Shown here piece after piece: positions 36,063-45,367 of a stretch of 64,000 nt of DNA (positions within the stretch are counted from its first letter, which is position 1; the number at the start of each line of letters is the position of its first letter). The stretch comes from Ignisphaera sp. (GTDB taxonomy: Archaea > Thermoproteota > Thermoprotei_A > Sulfolobales > Ignisphaeraceae), in assembly GCA_038735125.1 (NCBI GenBank), contig JAVYNU010000001.1, forward strand, positions 279,662 through 343,661, in the 5' to 3' direction. A program made the translations under genes and the position numbers. The notes beneath the pieces are model-generated. The model worked only from the letters and a program-made list of their open reading frames with translations. It made no database searches and was not told the DNA's origin.

Positions 36063-36422
36063 CTAATGAGATATTTTTATATAGACTTTGTCCATAACAT
36101 TGAAGCTTTTTGCCACCTCTTTATCAGAGAATGTGATTAGCACTAAAAATCCCCAAAGACTTATATACATGACTGTATTTCCATTTTCATTTCTCTTCGC
36201 AACTATATAGCCGTGGGCCACAAAATCTTTGCCTTCATTGTATTGTGGAAGATTCTTTGAAATGGTAAAAGTGACTTTTTCGCTAGGCTTAAACAGGTTT
36301 AATCTTCTGTGTATATCCATTTTAATTCTAATGTTATTGTCGCATAGCATTTCCATTATTTTAATCTCTGGTATACGAGAGTCAGTAACACTTTCTATGT
36401 TGCATGTTAATGCTAGGCTCAT
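36063..36422 (-). CDS. rpo8: RNA polymerase subunit Rpo8 (RpoG), crenarchaeal
   Basis: 119 residues. The order of conserved blocks matches the Rpo8/Rpb8 OB-fold subunit known from Sulfolobales: SLALTCNIESV at the start, FKPSEKVTFTISKNLPQY, FVAHGYIVAKRN, YISLWGFLVLI and NVMDKVYIKI at the end. The subunit is present in crenarchaeal but not most euryarchaeal polymerases, which supports the taxonomic placement. It is divergent from the Lsm gene, with an A/T-rich 170-bp region between them for both promoters. Confidence 0.82.
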   Translation of the reverse strand: MSLALTCNIESVTDSRIPEIKIMEMLCDNNIRIKMDIHRRLNLFKPSEKVTFTISKNLPQYNEGKDFVAHGYIVAKRNENGNTVMYISLWGFLVLITFSDKEVAKSFNVMDKVYIKISH

Positions 36423-36592
36423 AATACATTACCTATTCAAATCACTATAATAAGTTACTTGTTAATAAGCCTAAGTTTATATTTTGTAATTAAAAGCTGA
36501 TGTTTCTTTAAGAGAATGTCTTTAGATTGCAAATATTAAAGCTTTTATTTTCATATTTTAATATAATGCACATAGACTAGTGGTGATAGTTA

Positions 36593-37027
36593 TTGAGCTA
36601 CAGCAGTAGAAGCATTATTGGAGAGCTCTCTAAGGCCATAGATAAAAAGATTATGGTCAGACTTGTTGATGGAAAGACCTACATAGGCAAACTTGTTTCA
36701 TTTGATCAGAATTCTCTTCACATTGTATTAGGTAATGCTGAAAGTAGTGATGGTGGAAAATACTATAGGGTTATAGTCAATGGATCAAGAATCTCGGAAA
36801 TAATTATTCAAGAACAGCCCATGTTTAATGCTGAGGAGTTTGCTTCAATAATTATCTCGCGTCTTGGGCTGCGACCTGATGTTGTAAAGGTTTTATCAGA
36901 TACAAATTCTATCATAATTTATGATAGAATAAAGGTTAGCGAGTCAGGTGTTGAGGGTTCTGGTAGTCTAGCACAAAAAATCTATGAAATCTATAACGAA
37001 TATATAGAGAGTAGAAAGAAGGGCTGA
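36593..37027 (+). CDS. Sm-like archaeal protein with C-terminal domain (SmAP3 type)
   Basis: 144 residues from TTG 36593. Residues 8-80 form an Lsm fold: IDKKIMVRLVDGKTYIGKLVSFD is Sm1, and YYRVIVNGSRISEIII is Sm2. A C-terminal alpha/beta domain follows (FASIIISRLGLRPDVVKVL, SIIIYDRIKVSE), as in the larger archaeal SmAP3 proteins. It is a predicted RNA-binding ring. Its stop overlaps the upstream coding frame of the tgtA gene, so the two are likely co-transcribed. Confidence 0.85.
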   Translation: MSYSSRSIIGELSKAIDKKIMVRLVDGKTYIGKLVSFDQNSLHIVLGNAESSDGGKYYRVIVNGSRISEIIIQEQPMFNAEEFASIIISRLGLRPDVVKVLSDTNSIIIYDRIKVSESGVEGSGSLAQKIYEIYNEYIESRKKG

Positions 37028-37033
37028 ACAAAA

Positions 37034-38609
37034 TTGTTTTGAAATTAGAGAACAGGATCTTGCTGGAAGAATAGGAAGATTGAAGACTAGATCTGGGGTC
37101 ATTGAAACCCCTTATCTATTCCCAGTAGTTGACCCTTCCCTTCAAGAACAATATGTCAAACCGTCTGAGTTAATGGAAATTGGGTTTCGCGGCATAATCA
37201 CAAATGCTTATCTGTTAAAAAAGTTTTCTCCTTCGCCAATTGATGTTCATAAGCACTTGAATTTCGATGGCATTGTGATGACAGATTCGGGAGCATATCA
37301 AATTCTCAGATATGGCAATATTGAGGTAGGTAATAGAGAAATTATTGAGTACCAATGTGCTATTAAAAGTGATATAGGGGTGATTCTCGATATCCCAACT
37401 AGGTTTGATGCAAGCAGAGATGAGGCTTTTAATAGTGCGAATGAAACTTTGAAGAGAGCTCAAGAAGCAATTAACATTATTTCTGATCCTCTATGTAGGG
37501 AAACATTGTGGACATTGCCGATTCAGGGTGGTGTACACCTAGATATACTCCACGAACACGCTAAAAAGTCTGTAGATGTATTTTATGATGGGTTCAGCAT
37601 ATTTGCATTAGGTAGTCCAACAACGTTACTAGAGCAGTACATGTTTGATAAAATAGCGGAAATGATATATACTGTTAGATCTGAAATACCGTTCGCTACC
37701 CCACTTCATTTGTTTGGTGCTGGACACCCGCTAATAATACCCTTTGCTGTCGCTCTTGGTGTAGATCTATTCGATTCTGCAAGCTACATACTTTACGCTA
37801 AAGATGATAGATATATTACACGGAGGGGAACATATAAATTGAAAAACATTGACTATAGCGTATGTCAATGCCCAATATGCTCAAAATATTCACCGAAAGA
37901 TTTATTGGAGCTTCCAAAAAGAGAAAGAATAAGACTTCTGTCTCTACACAATTTATACGTGATTAGAGAAGAAATTAACGAGGTAAAACAGGCCATTAAG
38001 GAGAATAGGCTATGGGAATATCTCGAATACAAGGCAAATAGCCATCCAGCAGCCAAGAGAATTTTTATAGCAATGTTAAAATATCTAGAGTATATCTATA
38101 GGCATTCTCCTCGGTCAAGACCTAATGCTCGTGCTGTCTTCATCTTATCTGAATACTCTATCTATAACCCAAAGATAATAAATTCGAGGAGGAGATCCAT
38201 TCTAATGAAAAATGAGGGTAAAGAAAATATTTTGGTTTTTCTACCATATTCACTTACAGAAGATAGTAAAATAGAAAACCTGCTGACCCATGTTTCGAAA
38301 GAAATGAATGCAGATCCTCAAACCCTAAAGCTATACCTGTACTATCCAATTATAGGGGTTATACCTATAGAGCTACATTCTGTCTATCCATATTCGCATT
38401 TTGAGTTAGGATCAATTCCAACAGGTATTGTAATTTCTGATTTAGCATATCTAATCTTTGAGATCTTGGTGAAATCAAGTAATGTGAAAGAGACATGGAT
38501 TATCACATGTAAAGAAGGTTGGCAAGAGAAGCTGTATGAGAGAATTGCTAGAATTATTAAAAATTCTAACATAAGAGTTGAAGTTAAGAAAATTGTTTTT
38601 ACATGTTAA
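37034..38609 (+). CDS. tgtA: Archaeosine tRNA-guanine transglycosylase, catalytic half; start frame broken
   Basis: The intact ORF is 37080-38609 (509 aa, TTG). It replaces guanine-15 of tRNA with preQ0. TDSGAYQILRYG has the nucleophile-region Asp, CQCPICSKYSPKDL with the downstream His binds zinc, and an arcTGT-type C1 region follows, but there is no PUA domain; that is encoded separately at 39330. The frame upstream of TTG 37080 still encodes the conserved N-terminus (FEIREQDLAGRIGRLKTRSG) without a usable start. A TTG at 37034 would supply it if the T-run 37037-37040 were one base shorter. Confidence 0.88.
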
Positions 38610-38614
38610 TAATC

Positions 38615-39355
38615 CTATGTGTGCATAACGCTTTCTCTTTTTTCCATTCCTGACAGCATCTCTTGTACATTTTTCTCCAGCTCCTCAATTTTTTCAGCAT
38701 ATTTTATAAGTTCTTGAACATCAACTGATAGGCCTAGTAAAGAGTTCAAGGCTTTGACAGCTACAGCTGCTGCTCTATGGTCAACGCTTTCAGGTTCGGT
38801 ATACGGGAATATAGCAATAGCTGGCACATTCCTATTTTCTAGCATGAGCAGCAAGGCTGCTACTGGACCCACTATATATGCTCCTTTTACAAAATATGGT
38901 TTATCCAACTTTGTATTGCATGCCTTAGTCTTTAGCCATCTAATCTCCTCGTCCCCCTCGCGAAAACGTATGTCTAAGCCTCCTACAAGATATACCTCAT
39001 TTATTTTCAATTTTTCTATTAGTGTTTCAAACGCGCTAACAAATGACGTTAAATGCCTTCTGTCTGGGTTTACTCTATTAAGTAATACAACAATTCCTAA
39101 ATTTCCAAGATCTTTAAAGAAAATTTCGTGAGGCATGCTTAAACCATATTCCTCTACAGACGTAAAATCTGGCGTATATGGAGGTTCTATGTAGCCAATT
39201 AGGGTCATTTCCAATTTTGACACTAAATACCTTGTTGTTAAGTAGCCAACCGCTCCAAAACCTTGAAATCCCGTAACTAATGCCATCCTATCCCTTATTA
39301 TGGTATTCACATCTACAAGGACATTTAATTTATATCTTCTTCTCATTTCCACCAA
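38615..39355 (-). CDS. PAC2-family proteasome-assembly-chaperone-like protein
   Basis: 246 residues. MALVTGFQGFGAVGYLTTRYLV, VYLVGGLDIRF, KGAYIVGPVAALLLMLENRNVPAIAIFPYTEPES and a C-terminal helix with LEKNVQEMLSG are typical of the PAC2/DUF75 family. Archaeal members are related to proteasome assembly chaperones. It overlaps the start of the PUA protein gene by 26 bp and lies near PAN (39896), giving a proteasome-themed neighbourhood. Confidence 0.88.
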   Translation of the reverse strand: MVEMRRRYKLNVLVDVNTIIRDRMALVTGFQGFGAVGYLTTRYLVSKLEMTLIGYIEPPYTPDFTSVEEYGLSMPHEIFFKDLGNLGIVVLLNRVNPDRRHLTSFVSAFETLIEKLKINEVYLVGGLDIRFREGDEEIRWLKTKACNTKLDKPYFVKGAYIVGPVAALLLMLENRNVPAIAIFPYTEPESVDHRAAAVAVKALNSLLGLSVDVQELIKYAEKIEELEKNVQEMLSGMEKRESVMHT

Positions 39356-39866
39356 TTTTCACCTTCTCACGTACTTGAACTGCAGGTCCTCTTAGACTAG
39401 TTATCATTGCTTCATAGCTAATTATAGCTCTTCCTAATCCAACTAAATTATCTTCTTCATCTACTATCAAAACCTCATCAAAGGGTTTTATACTTTCATC
39501 ACCATATATAACATGCTTTGAAAAAACAGTGTGAGACTCAAGAACATCTGGCACAATTTCATTAACTATAACAACCCGATGTCTTGGAAATGGCAATGAT
39601 TTGTATAATAAAGTTGCTAGGGGGATGTGAGGTATTAGCCTAAAATCAGATGCTCTAATAGATGCAAACAACTCATTTTTATATAGTATTGACCTTAATC
39701 TGCCTGTTTTTCTAGAGTAGCAAAAAGCTAGTTCACAATGATCAATATCTTCAACAACTTTTCTTGCTGCACTTCCATAGAAGTATACTATTAGATAAGT
39801 CAATAAATTAACTTCACTTATTCCAGGCTTTCTACAGTACTGAGGTATGTTAATGGTGTTAATCAT
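39330..39866 (-). CDS. PUA-domain half of split archaeosine TGT
   Basis: 178 residues. The N-terminal 95 resemble the C2 domain of archaeal TGT (LLTYLIVYFYGSAARKVVED, SILYKNELFASIRASD). The rest is a PUA domain (VVIVNEIVPDVLESHTVFSKHV, DEVLIVDEEDNLVGLGRAIIS, EAMITSLRGPAVQVREKV). In crenarchaea TGT is often split into a catalytic protein and this tRNA-binding part. The catalytic half is at 37034-38609 on the opposite strand, separated only by the PAC2 gene. Confidence 0.85.
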   Translation of the reverse strand: MINTINIPQYCRKPGISEVNLLTYLIVYFYGSAARKVVEDIDHCELAFCYSRKTGRLRSILYKNELFASIRASDFRLIPHIPLATLLYKSLPFPRHRVVIVNEIVPDVLESHTVFSKHVIYGDESIKPFDEVLIVDEEDNLVGLGRAIISYEAMITSLRGPAVQVREKVKIGGNEKKI

Positions 39867-39895
39867 TATCTATCCACATTTTGACATAGCTTAGT

Positions 39896-41098
39896 TTATA
39901 AGTGGTACTCTGTTATATCGCTATCTCTCAGTGACTGTACTGTTAATTGGGAAGAAGCTGCATACGGCCTAAACCTCTTCTTCAAAACCTTATTTATCGC
40001 ATAGAGAAAGTCTTTCCTCTCTACAATGATCCTGTCCTCTCTTATAGCACGAAGAGCTGCCTCAGTACATATAGCTTTTATTTCTGCCCCTGTAGCGCCT
40101 TCTGTAAGCTTGGCTAATTCAACTAAATCTACATCAATGGCTAGTGGCATTTTCCTTGTATGAATCTTGAATATTTCATAACGGCCTTTGGTATCTGGTA
40201 ATGGTATCTCAATTATTTTATCAAATCTTCCAGGTCGTAGAATTGCCGGATCTAATATATCTATTCTATTTGTTGTTGCAATGATCTTAACATTATCTAG
40301 AGGATCAAATCCATCTATTTCTGCTAGCAGTTGAGTTAAAGTTCTATGTATCTCTCGTTCCCCACTTGTCCCAACATCGAGTCTTTTGGCTGCTATGGCA
40401 TCAATTTCATCTATTAGTATTATCGATGGCGCTTTTCTCCTCGCCAATGTAAAGATTTCTTTAACAAGTCTAGCACCTTCGCCAATGAACTTTTGAGCAA
40501 GTTCTGAGGCTATAATACGAATAAATGTTGCATTACTCTCATGAGCAACAGCTTTCGCTAGCAACGTTTTTCCACAGCCGGGGGGCCCATGAAGTAAGAC
40601 GCCTTTCGGGGGTTCAATGCCCATTGCCTTAAATATTAGAGGATTCTTTAGAGGAAGTTCTACAACCTCTCTCAACTCTGCGATTTGCTCCTCTAAACCC
40701 CCAATATCAGTATACGTGACGTTTGGTTTTTCAATAATTTCGAATACCCTCACAGTAGGATCTTCAACCTTTGGCAGAACTTCTACGATAGCTGAGCCTC
40801 TTTGATTCAATGCTACAGAAGCACCGGGTCTCAACTTCGATCTATCAACAGACTCTAGAATATTAACTATTAGAATAGGACCTGAGGAGCTCCTCACAAT
40901 AGCTCTTCCATCTGGTAAAACATCTATTAATGTAGCCTCCACAAGTGGTGGTGCTGTAAGCTTCTCTAACTGAGACTTGTAATACTCTATTTCCTCCTTA
41001 TACTTTAGTAATAGTTCCCTTATTGCAGAAGGATCCAATAAATCTATATTTATTTCAACCTCGTCCTTGAATTTATCAACAGCATTTTCATACTCCAT
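39896..41098 (-). CDS. pan: Proteasome-activating nucleotidase (PAN-like AAA ATPase)
   Basis: 400 residues: an N-terminal coiled coil ([22 protein letters not shown]), an OB domain, then AAA with [21 protein letters not shown], pore loop [24 protein letters not shown] (Walker B), arginine fingers ILRPGRFDK and the helical lid. It unfolds substrates for the 20S proteasome. Its last residues are SDITEYHL; Tyr is third, not second, from the end, so the HbYX motif that PAN uses to open the 20S gate is not canonical. It is close to the PAC2 gene. Confidence 0.93.
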   Translation of the reverse strand: MEYENAVDKFKDEVEINIDLLDPSAIRELLLKYKEEIEYYKSQLEKLTAPPLVEATLIDVLPDGRAIVRSSSGPILIVNILESVDRSKLRPGASVALNQRGSAIVEVLPKVEDPTVRVFEIIEKPNVTYTDIGGLEEQIAELREVVELPLKNPLIFKAMGIEPPKGVLLHGPPGCGKTLLAKAVAHESNATFIRIIASELAQKFIGEGARLVKEIFTLARRKAPSIILIDEIDAIAAKRLDVGTSGEREIHRTLTQLLAEIDGFDPLDNVKIIATTNRIDILDPAILRPGRFDKIIEIPLPDTKGRYEIFKIHTRKMPLAIDVDLVELAKLTEGATGAEIKAICTEAALRAIREDRIIVERKDFLYAINKVLKKRFRPYAASSQLTVQSLRDSDITEYHL

Positions 41099-41217
41099 TA
41101 ATTGTTTCGCCTCTACAGCATCTACTAAATATTAATAATAAGTTGATCTAAAGCTAAAAACATTTTTCCTAAATAATTTATATAGAAGGTGAGTTTAGAC
41201 TGAAAAACCAAAAAAGT

Positions 41218-41742
41218 GTGGTTTATTGCGAGCTATGTGGAAGCCCAATAACTGGTGGGGAGGGTCACAAGGTCTTAGTGGATAATGTAATTCTTACTGT
41301 ATGCAATAATTGCTTTAATAAGCTAAGTAAGAGAAAAACAGATCAAAACCCAGCCAAAGAACCTGTGCCTGTTTCTCAAACCCGAGGTACAACACAATTA
41401 AGGAGTTTGCAAAACTCTAAAGCTGTGAAGGAATCTAAGAAGAGAAATACCATTGCATATGAACGTTACGAACTTGTTGAAGATTTTGCTGAGAGAATCA
41501 GAAGAGCTCGTGAATCACTAGGGTGGAGCCAAAGTGTTCTAGCAGTCAAGGCGAAAGTTGGCGAGAATATCATTAAAAGGATAGAAAGTGGAAAACTTCG
41601 ACCATCGTTCGACTTAGCAAAAAGACTTGAGGAAATCTTGAACATAAGACTTCTTGTGCCAGTTGTTGAAGAGGAGATTAAGGAAAGCAAAGGTGTATCG
41701 AAGGAGGTTACACTGGGAGAGATTGTAAATATAAGAGAATGA
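41218..41742 (+). CDS. mbf1: Multiprotein bridging factor 1 (MBF1)
   Basis: 174 residues from GTG 41218. An N-terminal zinc ribbon CELCGSPITGG…CNNCFNKL is followed by a basic linker and, at about residues 95-150, a Cro-type helix-turn-helix (IRRARESLGWSQSVLAVKAKV, IIKRIESGKLRPSFDLAKRLEEIL). Archaeal MBF1 associates with the small ribosomal subunit. It is the first gene of a plus-strand run through the radical SAM gene ending at 46987. Confidence 0.95.
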   Translation: MVYCELCGSPITGGEGHKVLVDNVILTVCNNCFNKLSKRKTDQNPAKEPVPVSQTRGTTQLRSLQNSKAVKESKKRNTIAYERYELVEDFAERIRRARESLGWSQSVLAVKAKVGENIIKRIESGKLRPSFDLAKRLEEILNIRLLVPVVEEEIKESKGVSKEVTLGEIVNIRE

Positions 41743-41751
41743 TTATGGGGA

Positions 41752-42903
41752 TTGATAATTAAATCAGTGAGAGAAGCCACAATCTTGATCATTAAAAAGG
41801 ATGATATACAATACTTAGATGAAATTACAGCTATCGTTAGAGAAGCTGGTTTTGAACCAAAAAGCGTTGTCAAAATCTCAAAAACAGATACCAGCTGCTA
41901 TCTCTCATATGGTAAGATCCTAAAGCTAAAATATGAAATAGAGAATAATAATGTAAAAAGGGTTTGTATTTATGATCGTCTAAAACCTAGGCAAGTAACT
42001 TGTTTAATGAAAGAATTAAACGTTGATGTAATAGATCAAGTAATGTTACTGCTCAGAATATTTCAGATGCATGCTGGCTCAAAAGAAGCATTGCTTCAGA
42101 TCGAAATGGCTAGACTGAGTCACGAACTACCACTAGTTAGAGAATGGATAAGAAGAAGCAAAATGGGTGAGTTACCTGGCTTCTTAGGGGGAGGTAGATA
42201 TGCTATAGACATCCAATATGAACATATAAGAAGGAGATTAGCTAGGATAAGAAAAGAATTAATTGAAATAAGAAGCAAGAAAAGAAATGAAAGAGAAAGA
42301 AGAAGACGCTCTGGTTGGATACACATAGCATTAATTGGCTATACTAATGCTGGCAAAACATCCCTCTTCAATGCTTTGACCAATTTAAACAAACCTACAG
42401 GAGATGAAATGTTTACAACGTTAACACCAAAAACATATGCATTAAATATTTGTAGTGATGAAATCAGAAAAATAGTCCTCGTAGATACAATTGGATTTAT
42501 AAAAAAACTGCCCATAGAAATCATTGAAGCTTTCAAGGTTGTTCTTGAAGAAATAAAAGCAGCTGACATTCTACTATTTGTCATAGATGCCAGTAAAGAT
42601 CCTCATCTCATATATAATGAGATTGATACAGCCCTTAGCATCCTCCAAAACATAGGTTTTGAGGGAAAGCCAATTATTGTTGCACTAAATAAGATCGATC
42701 TATTAAATTCGAATTCGGAAAACAAAAGAGATATTAGTGATATAGCTAATTCTGTGAGTGAGTACCTTCTTAGCAAAAACGTGAATGTCCTGAAAATAGT
42801 GCCTATATCCGCTTTAAAGAATCTAAATATTGATGCATTAAAGGAGTCTATATGTCAAGCTGCATATCAGCTGAAAGCCTTGAAAAACACGTATATGTAT
42901 TAA
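41752..42903 (+). CDS. hflX: GTPase HflX
   Basis: 383 residues from TTG 41752, 9 bp after MBF1. The N-terminal HflX domain (GYDRLKPRQ-like CIYDRLKPRQVTCLM; Gly-rich LPGFLGGGRYAID) and a helical coiled coil precede the G domain: G1 LIGYTNAGKTSLF, G3 VDTIGFIKKLP, G4 ALNKIDLL. HflX binds the large ribosomal subunit and rescues or splits stalled ribosomes. Its end overlaps the Trm56 start by about 50 bp. Confidence 0.95.
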   Translation: MIIKSVREATILIIKKDDIQYLDEITAIVREAGFEPKSVVKISKTDTSCYLSYGKILKLKYEIENNNVKRVCIYDRLKPRQVTCLMKELNVDVIDQVMLLLRIFQMHAGSKEALLQIEMARLSHELPLVREWIRRSKMGELPGFLGGGRYAIDIQYEHIRRRLARIRKELIEIRSKKRNERERRRRSGWIHIALIGYTNAGKTSLFNALTNLNKPTGDEMFTTLTPKTYALNICSDEIRKIVLVDTIGFIKKLPIEIIEAFKVVLEEIKAADILLFVIDASKDPHLIYNEIDTALSILQNIGFEGKPIIVALNKIDLLNSNSENKRDISDIANSVSEYLLSKNVNVLKIVPISALKNLNIDALKESICQAAYQLKALKNTYMY

Positions 42904-43421
42904 GACTTGGCCATAGACCGCATAGAGACCATAGAGTTACAACACACGTTGCACTTGTTGCTAGAGCCTTTGGTGCTAGAGGGTTATACCTTGCTGATAC
43001 CACTGATGAAACCATCAGGCAGTCTATTACCAAGGTTATTAGTCGATGGGGTGGATCCTACTTTAAGGTTATAGATGGTGTTAATCCATTTGAGATTATA
43101 AAACAATTCAAAATGGAGAAATCATGTGTTGTGCACCTGACTATGTATGGACTTCCTGTGGATACTGTGATTAAAGATGTTATGGAAAAATGCGAAAAGA
43201 TACTGGTAATCATTGGTGCTGAGAAAGTAGATAGAATATTTTATGAGTTGGCCGATTACAATATTGCTATAGGTAACCAGCCCCACTCTGAAGTTTCTGC
43301 GCTAGCAATATTCCTAGACAGATTGTGGCAAGGACGCGAAATGAGCTTATGTTTCCCCGACGCAAAATACTATATTGTGCCTAGTGCGAGAGGTAAGATG
43401 GTGAAACCATTTGAACGATAG
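42852..43421 (+). CDS. trm56: tRNA (cytidine-56 2'-O)-methyltransferase Trm56
   Basis: 189 residues. VYVLRLGHRPHRDHRVTTHVALVARAFGA is the hallmark N-terminus of this archaeal SPOUT enzyme, and VIIGAEKVDRIFYELADYNIAIGNQPHSEVSALAIFLDRL the knotted SAM-binding half. It methylates C56 in the T-loop of archaeal tRNAs. It starts inside the end of hflX and its stop overlaps the TFE start, indicating a coupled operon. Confidence 0.96.
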   Translation: MSSCISAESLEKHVYVLRLGHRPHRDHRVTTHVALVARAFGARGLYLADTTDETIRQSITKVISRWGGSYFKVIDGVNPFEIIKQFKMEKSCVVHLTMYGLPVDTVIKDVMEKCEKILVIIGAEKVDRIFYELADYNIAIGNQPHSEVSALAIFLDRLWQGREMSLCFPDAKYYIVPSARGKMVKPFER

Positions 43422-43917
43422 TGACATGCTTAAAATTGTGGAACAGATGTATGGAGCAAATGGCAGAAAAATTCTAGAAATACTCTTGAACTCCCCCAAT
43501 GGAAAAACAATTGAAGAACTCGCACAAGAAACAAGCATTAGAATTAATGATGTAAGAAGACTATTATATGAGATGAGCCAGGACGGATTTGTTGCATATA
43601 TTCGTAGTCAACGCGGTGAAAGCCATTGGTATAACTATAGGTGGTACTCGAACCACTCAATGCTTAGAACCTCTTTTGTAAGAAGACTTAAAGAAGTTAT
43701 TAGGGTTTTGCAAGAAAGATTAAACTTTGAAATGAGTAACACATTCTACATATGTCCAAATGATCAATCGGTATATACGTTTGAAGAAGCGTTTGAAAAT
43801 AACTTTCAATGTATACAGTGTGGCTCAGATCTAATAGAATTCGATAACAAATCGATAGTATCGTACTTAAACGGTATTATTGAGAAACTCAAAAAATATG
43901 ATAGTAGCACTGGCTGA
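43411..43917 (+). CDS. tfe: Transcription initiation factor TFE alpha
   Basis: 168 residues. The N-terminal winged helix (ILEILLNSPNGKTIEELAQETSIRINDVRRLLYEM) is followed by a helix and a zinc-ribbon region FYICPNDQSVYTFEEAFENN, FQCIQCGSDL. It stabilises open promoter complexes with TBP/TFB. The first zinc knuckle has one Cys (CPND) where CxxC is usual, leaving three visible cysteines. It overlaps trm56 and is followed 8 bp later by a DNA methyltransferase gene. Confidence 0.9.
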   Translation: MNDSDMLKIVEQMYGANGRKILEILLNSPNGKTIEELAQETSIRINDVRRLLYEMSQDGFVAYIRSQRGESHWYNYRWYSNHSMLRTSFVRRLKEVIRVLQERLNFEMSNTFYICPNDQSVYTFEEAFENNFQCIQCGSDLIEFDNKSIVSYLNGIIEKLKKYDSSTG

Positions 43918-43925
43918 TTAAAATA

Positions 43926-44879
43926 ATGAAACCTACTGTCATAGATTTATTCTGTGGAGCAGGAGGCTTTTCAAGAGGCTTTAAAGAAGCTGGTTTTAAT
44001 ATAGCTCTTGCTATTGATAATGATCCATCATGTGGAAAAACATTCAAAACAAACTTCTCAAATACTATTGTACTAGTAGAAGATATAAAGGATGTTACAG
44101 GCTCCGATATAATTTACTACACTGGTCATAACTATGATGTTGTTATTGGGAGTCCGCCTTGCGAACCTTTTACAGGAGCTAATCCAAAAAGAGAGATTAA
44201 CCCTATTGACAGACTTTACAAGGATCCCATGGGTAAACTAACATTAGAGTTTATTCGCATTATCGGAGAACTAAAGCCTCGAATATTTATCATGGAAAAC
44301 GTTCCTGCAATTCTAGAGGAGCCCATAAAAAAGAGTTTAATAAACGAATTCAAGTCTATTGGATATAACCAGATATACTTTAATGTTTTAAATGCTGAGA
44401 AATTTGGTAACCCGAGCAAAAGAAAAAGAGTGTTCATATCAAACGTGCCAATAAATCCCAGGCCAACAAATAAAGTTGTTGTAGTTGCTGAAGCTTTAAA
44501 AAATCTTCCTTCGCCTCAGGAGTCAACTATTCCAAATCACGAATTTGTGCCAGTCTCAGAGAAGAAATTGAAGAGAATATCAAGAGTGAAACATGGTAAA
44601 GCAGCGTATTATTATTATGGCTCCTCAAAACTTCTTCCAAATCTCATTAAACTGAATCCATACGAAGTTGCACCAACGGTGTTAGGATCATCAAGATTTA
44701 TACACCCATTCGAGAATAGGCTTTTAACAGTCCGTGAGCAGGCCAGACTCATGGGATATCCTGATGATCATGTATTTTTTGGAGGAAGAGATCAGCAATT
44801 TAATCAAGTTGGAGAATCCGTGCCACCACCACTATCATACGCCATAGCAAAATTTTTAATGGAAAAAATATTAATGTAG
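43926..44879 (+). CDS. DNA (cytosine-5) methyltransferase
   Basis: 317 residues with the C5-MTase motif order: I VIDLFCGAGGFSRGF, IV GSPPCEPFTGA (catalytic Cys near residue 78), VI IMENVPAI, VIII KRKRVFISNV, then a short recognition region, IX RLLTVREQARLMGYP and X FNQVGESVPPPLSYAIA. Methylation specificity cannot be read from the sequence. No restriction endonuclease gene adjoins; the gene is packed between TFE and a DUF2122 gene in an information-processing operon, so a housekeeping or epigenetic role is more likely than restriction-modification (inference). Confidence 0.94.
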   Translation: MKPTVIDLFCGAGGFSRGFKEAGFNIALAIDNDPSCGKTFKTNFSNTIVLVEDIKDVTGSDIIYYTGHNYDVVIGSPPCEPFTGANPKREINPIDRLYKDPMGKLTLEFIRIIGELKPRIFIMENVPAILEEPIKKSLINEFKSIGYNQIYFNVLNAEKFGNPSKRKRVFISNVPINPRPTNKVVVVAEALKNLPSPQESTIPNHEFVPVSEKKLKRISRVKHGKAAYYYYGSSKLLPNLIKLNPYEVAPTVLGSSRFIHPFENRLLTVREQARLMGYPDDHVFFGGRDQQFNQVGESVPPPLSYAIAKFLMEKILM

Positions 44880-44895
44880 TTTACGTGATTAGCCT

Positions 44896-45360
44896 ATGCA
44901 AAAATTGTACTTAGTTGCTTATGCACCATCAAGCCCCTATAGACTAGTCGATTTAGCAAAAGTCGCGTATTCCTTTAATTTCGTAACAGGTTTTGTAGTT
45001 GTTAGACCAACAGGTTTGGCTGCACAAAGTGGCCTTCCAGAAGTATTTAAACTAGCCTATAAGTATGGAAAGTCCCTTTTCATATTATCGCAGCTAAGGG
45101 AATTAAGAGATATTCTGTCTCTTGATAAACTGATATTCATAATTCAAAGCCATAGAGAAGCTCCAGATATAGAGCAAATTATAGCCACAGAATCTGAGGC
45201 TGTAGCTATAATTGTCCAAGCAGGAGAAACTCCATTTAGTAAAGAGGATATTTCTATGGGGCATGTTTCAAGAATTAGCGAAATGAATGAATCTTTTTCG
45301 CCTAATGCCATAGCAGAAGCTACTGCTGCCCTTCTAAAGATCGTGCGGATGCTAAGGTAA
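44896..45360 (+). CDS. DUF2122-type protein ('RecB-family nuclease' in older annotation)
   Basis: 154 residues. KLYLVAYAPSSPYRLVDLAKVAYSF, TGFVVVRPTGLAAQSGLPEVF, IFIIQSHREAPDIEQII match a small crenarchaeal family often labelled RecB-like nuclease without evidence. The alternating strands and helices and the C-terminal part look more like a SPOUT-type alpha/beta fold than a nuclease (inference); no PD-ExK motif is visible. It lies between the methyltransferase and radical SAM genes on the same strand. Confidence 0.65.
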   Translation: MQKLYLVAYAPSSPYRLVDLAKVAYSFNFVTGFVVVRPTGLAAQSGLPEVFKLAYKYGKSLFILSQLRELRDILSLDKLIFIIQSHREAPDIEQIIATESEAVAIIVQAGETPFSKEDISMGHVSRISEMNESFSPNAIAEATAALLKIVRMLR

Positions 45361-45367
45361 AGATGAC

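Noticed and set aside
44896..45360. RecB-type nuclease function of the DUF2122 protein
   Set aside because: No PD-ExK nuclease motif can be seen; the label is inherited annotation rather than evidence.
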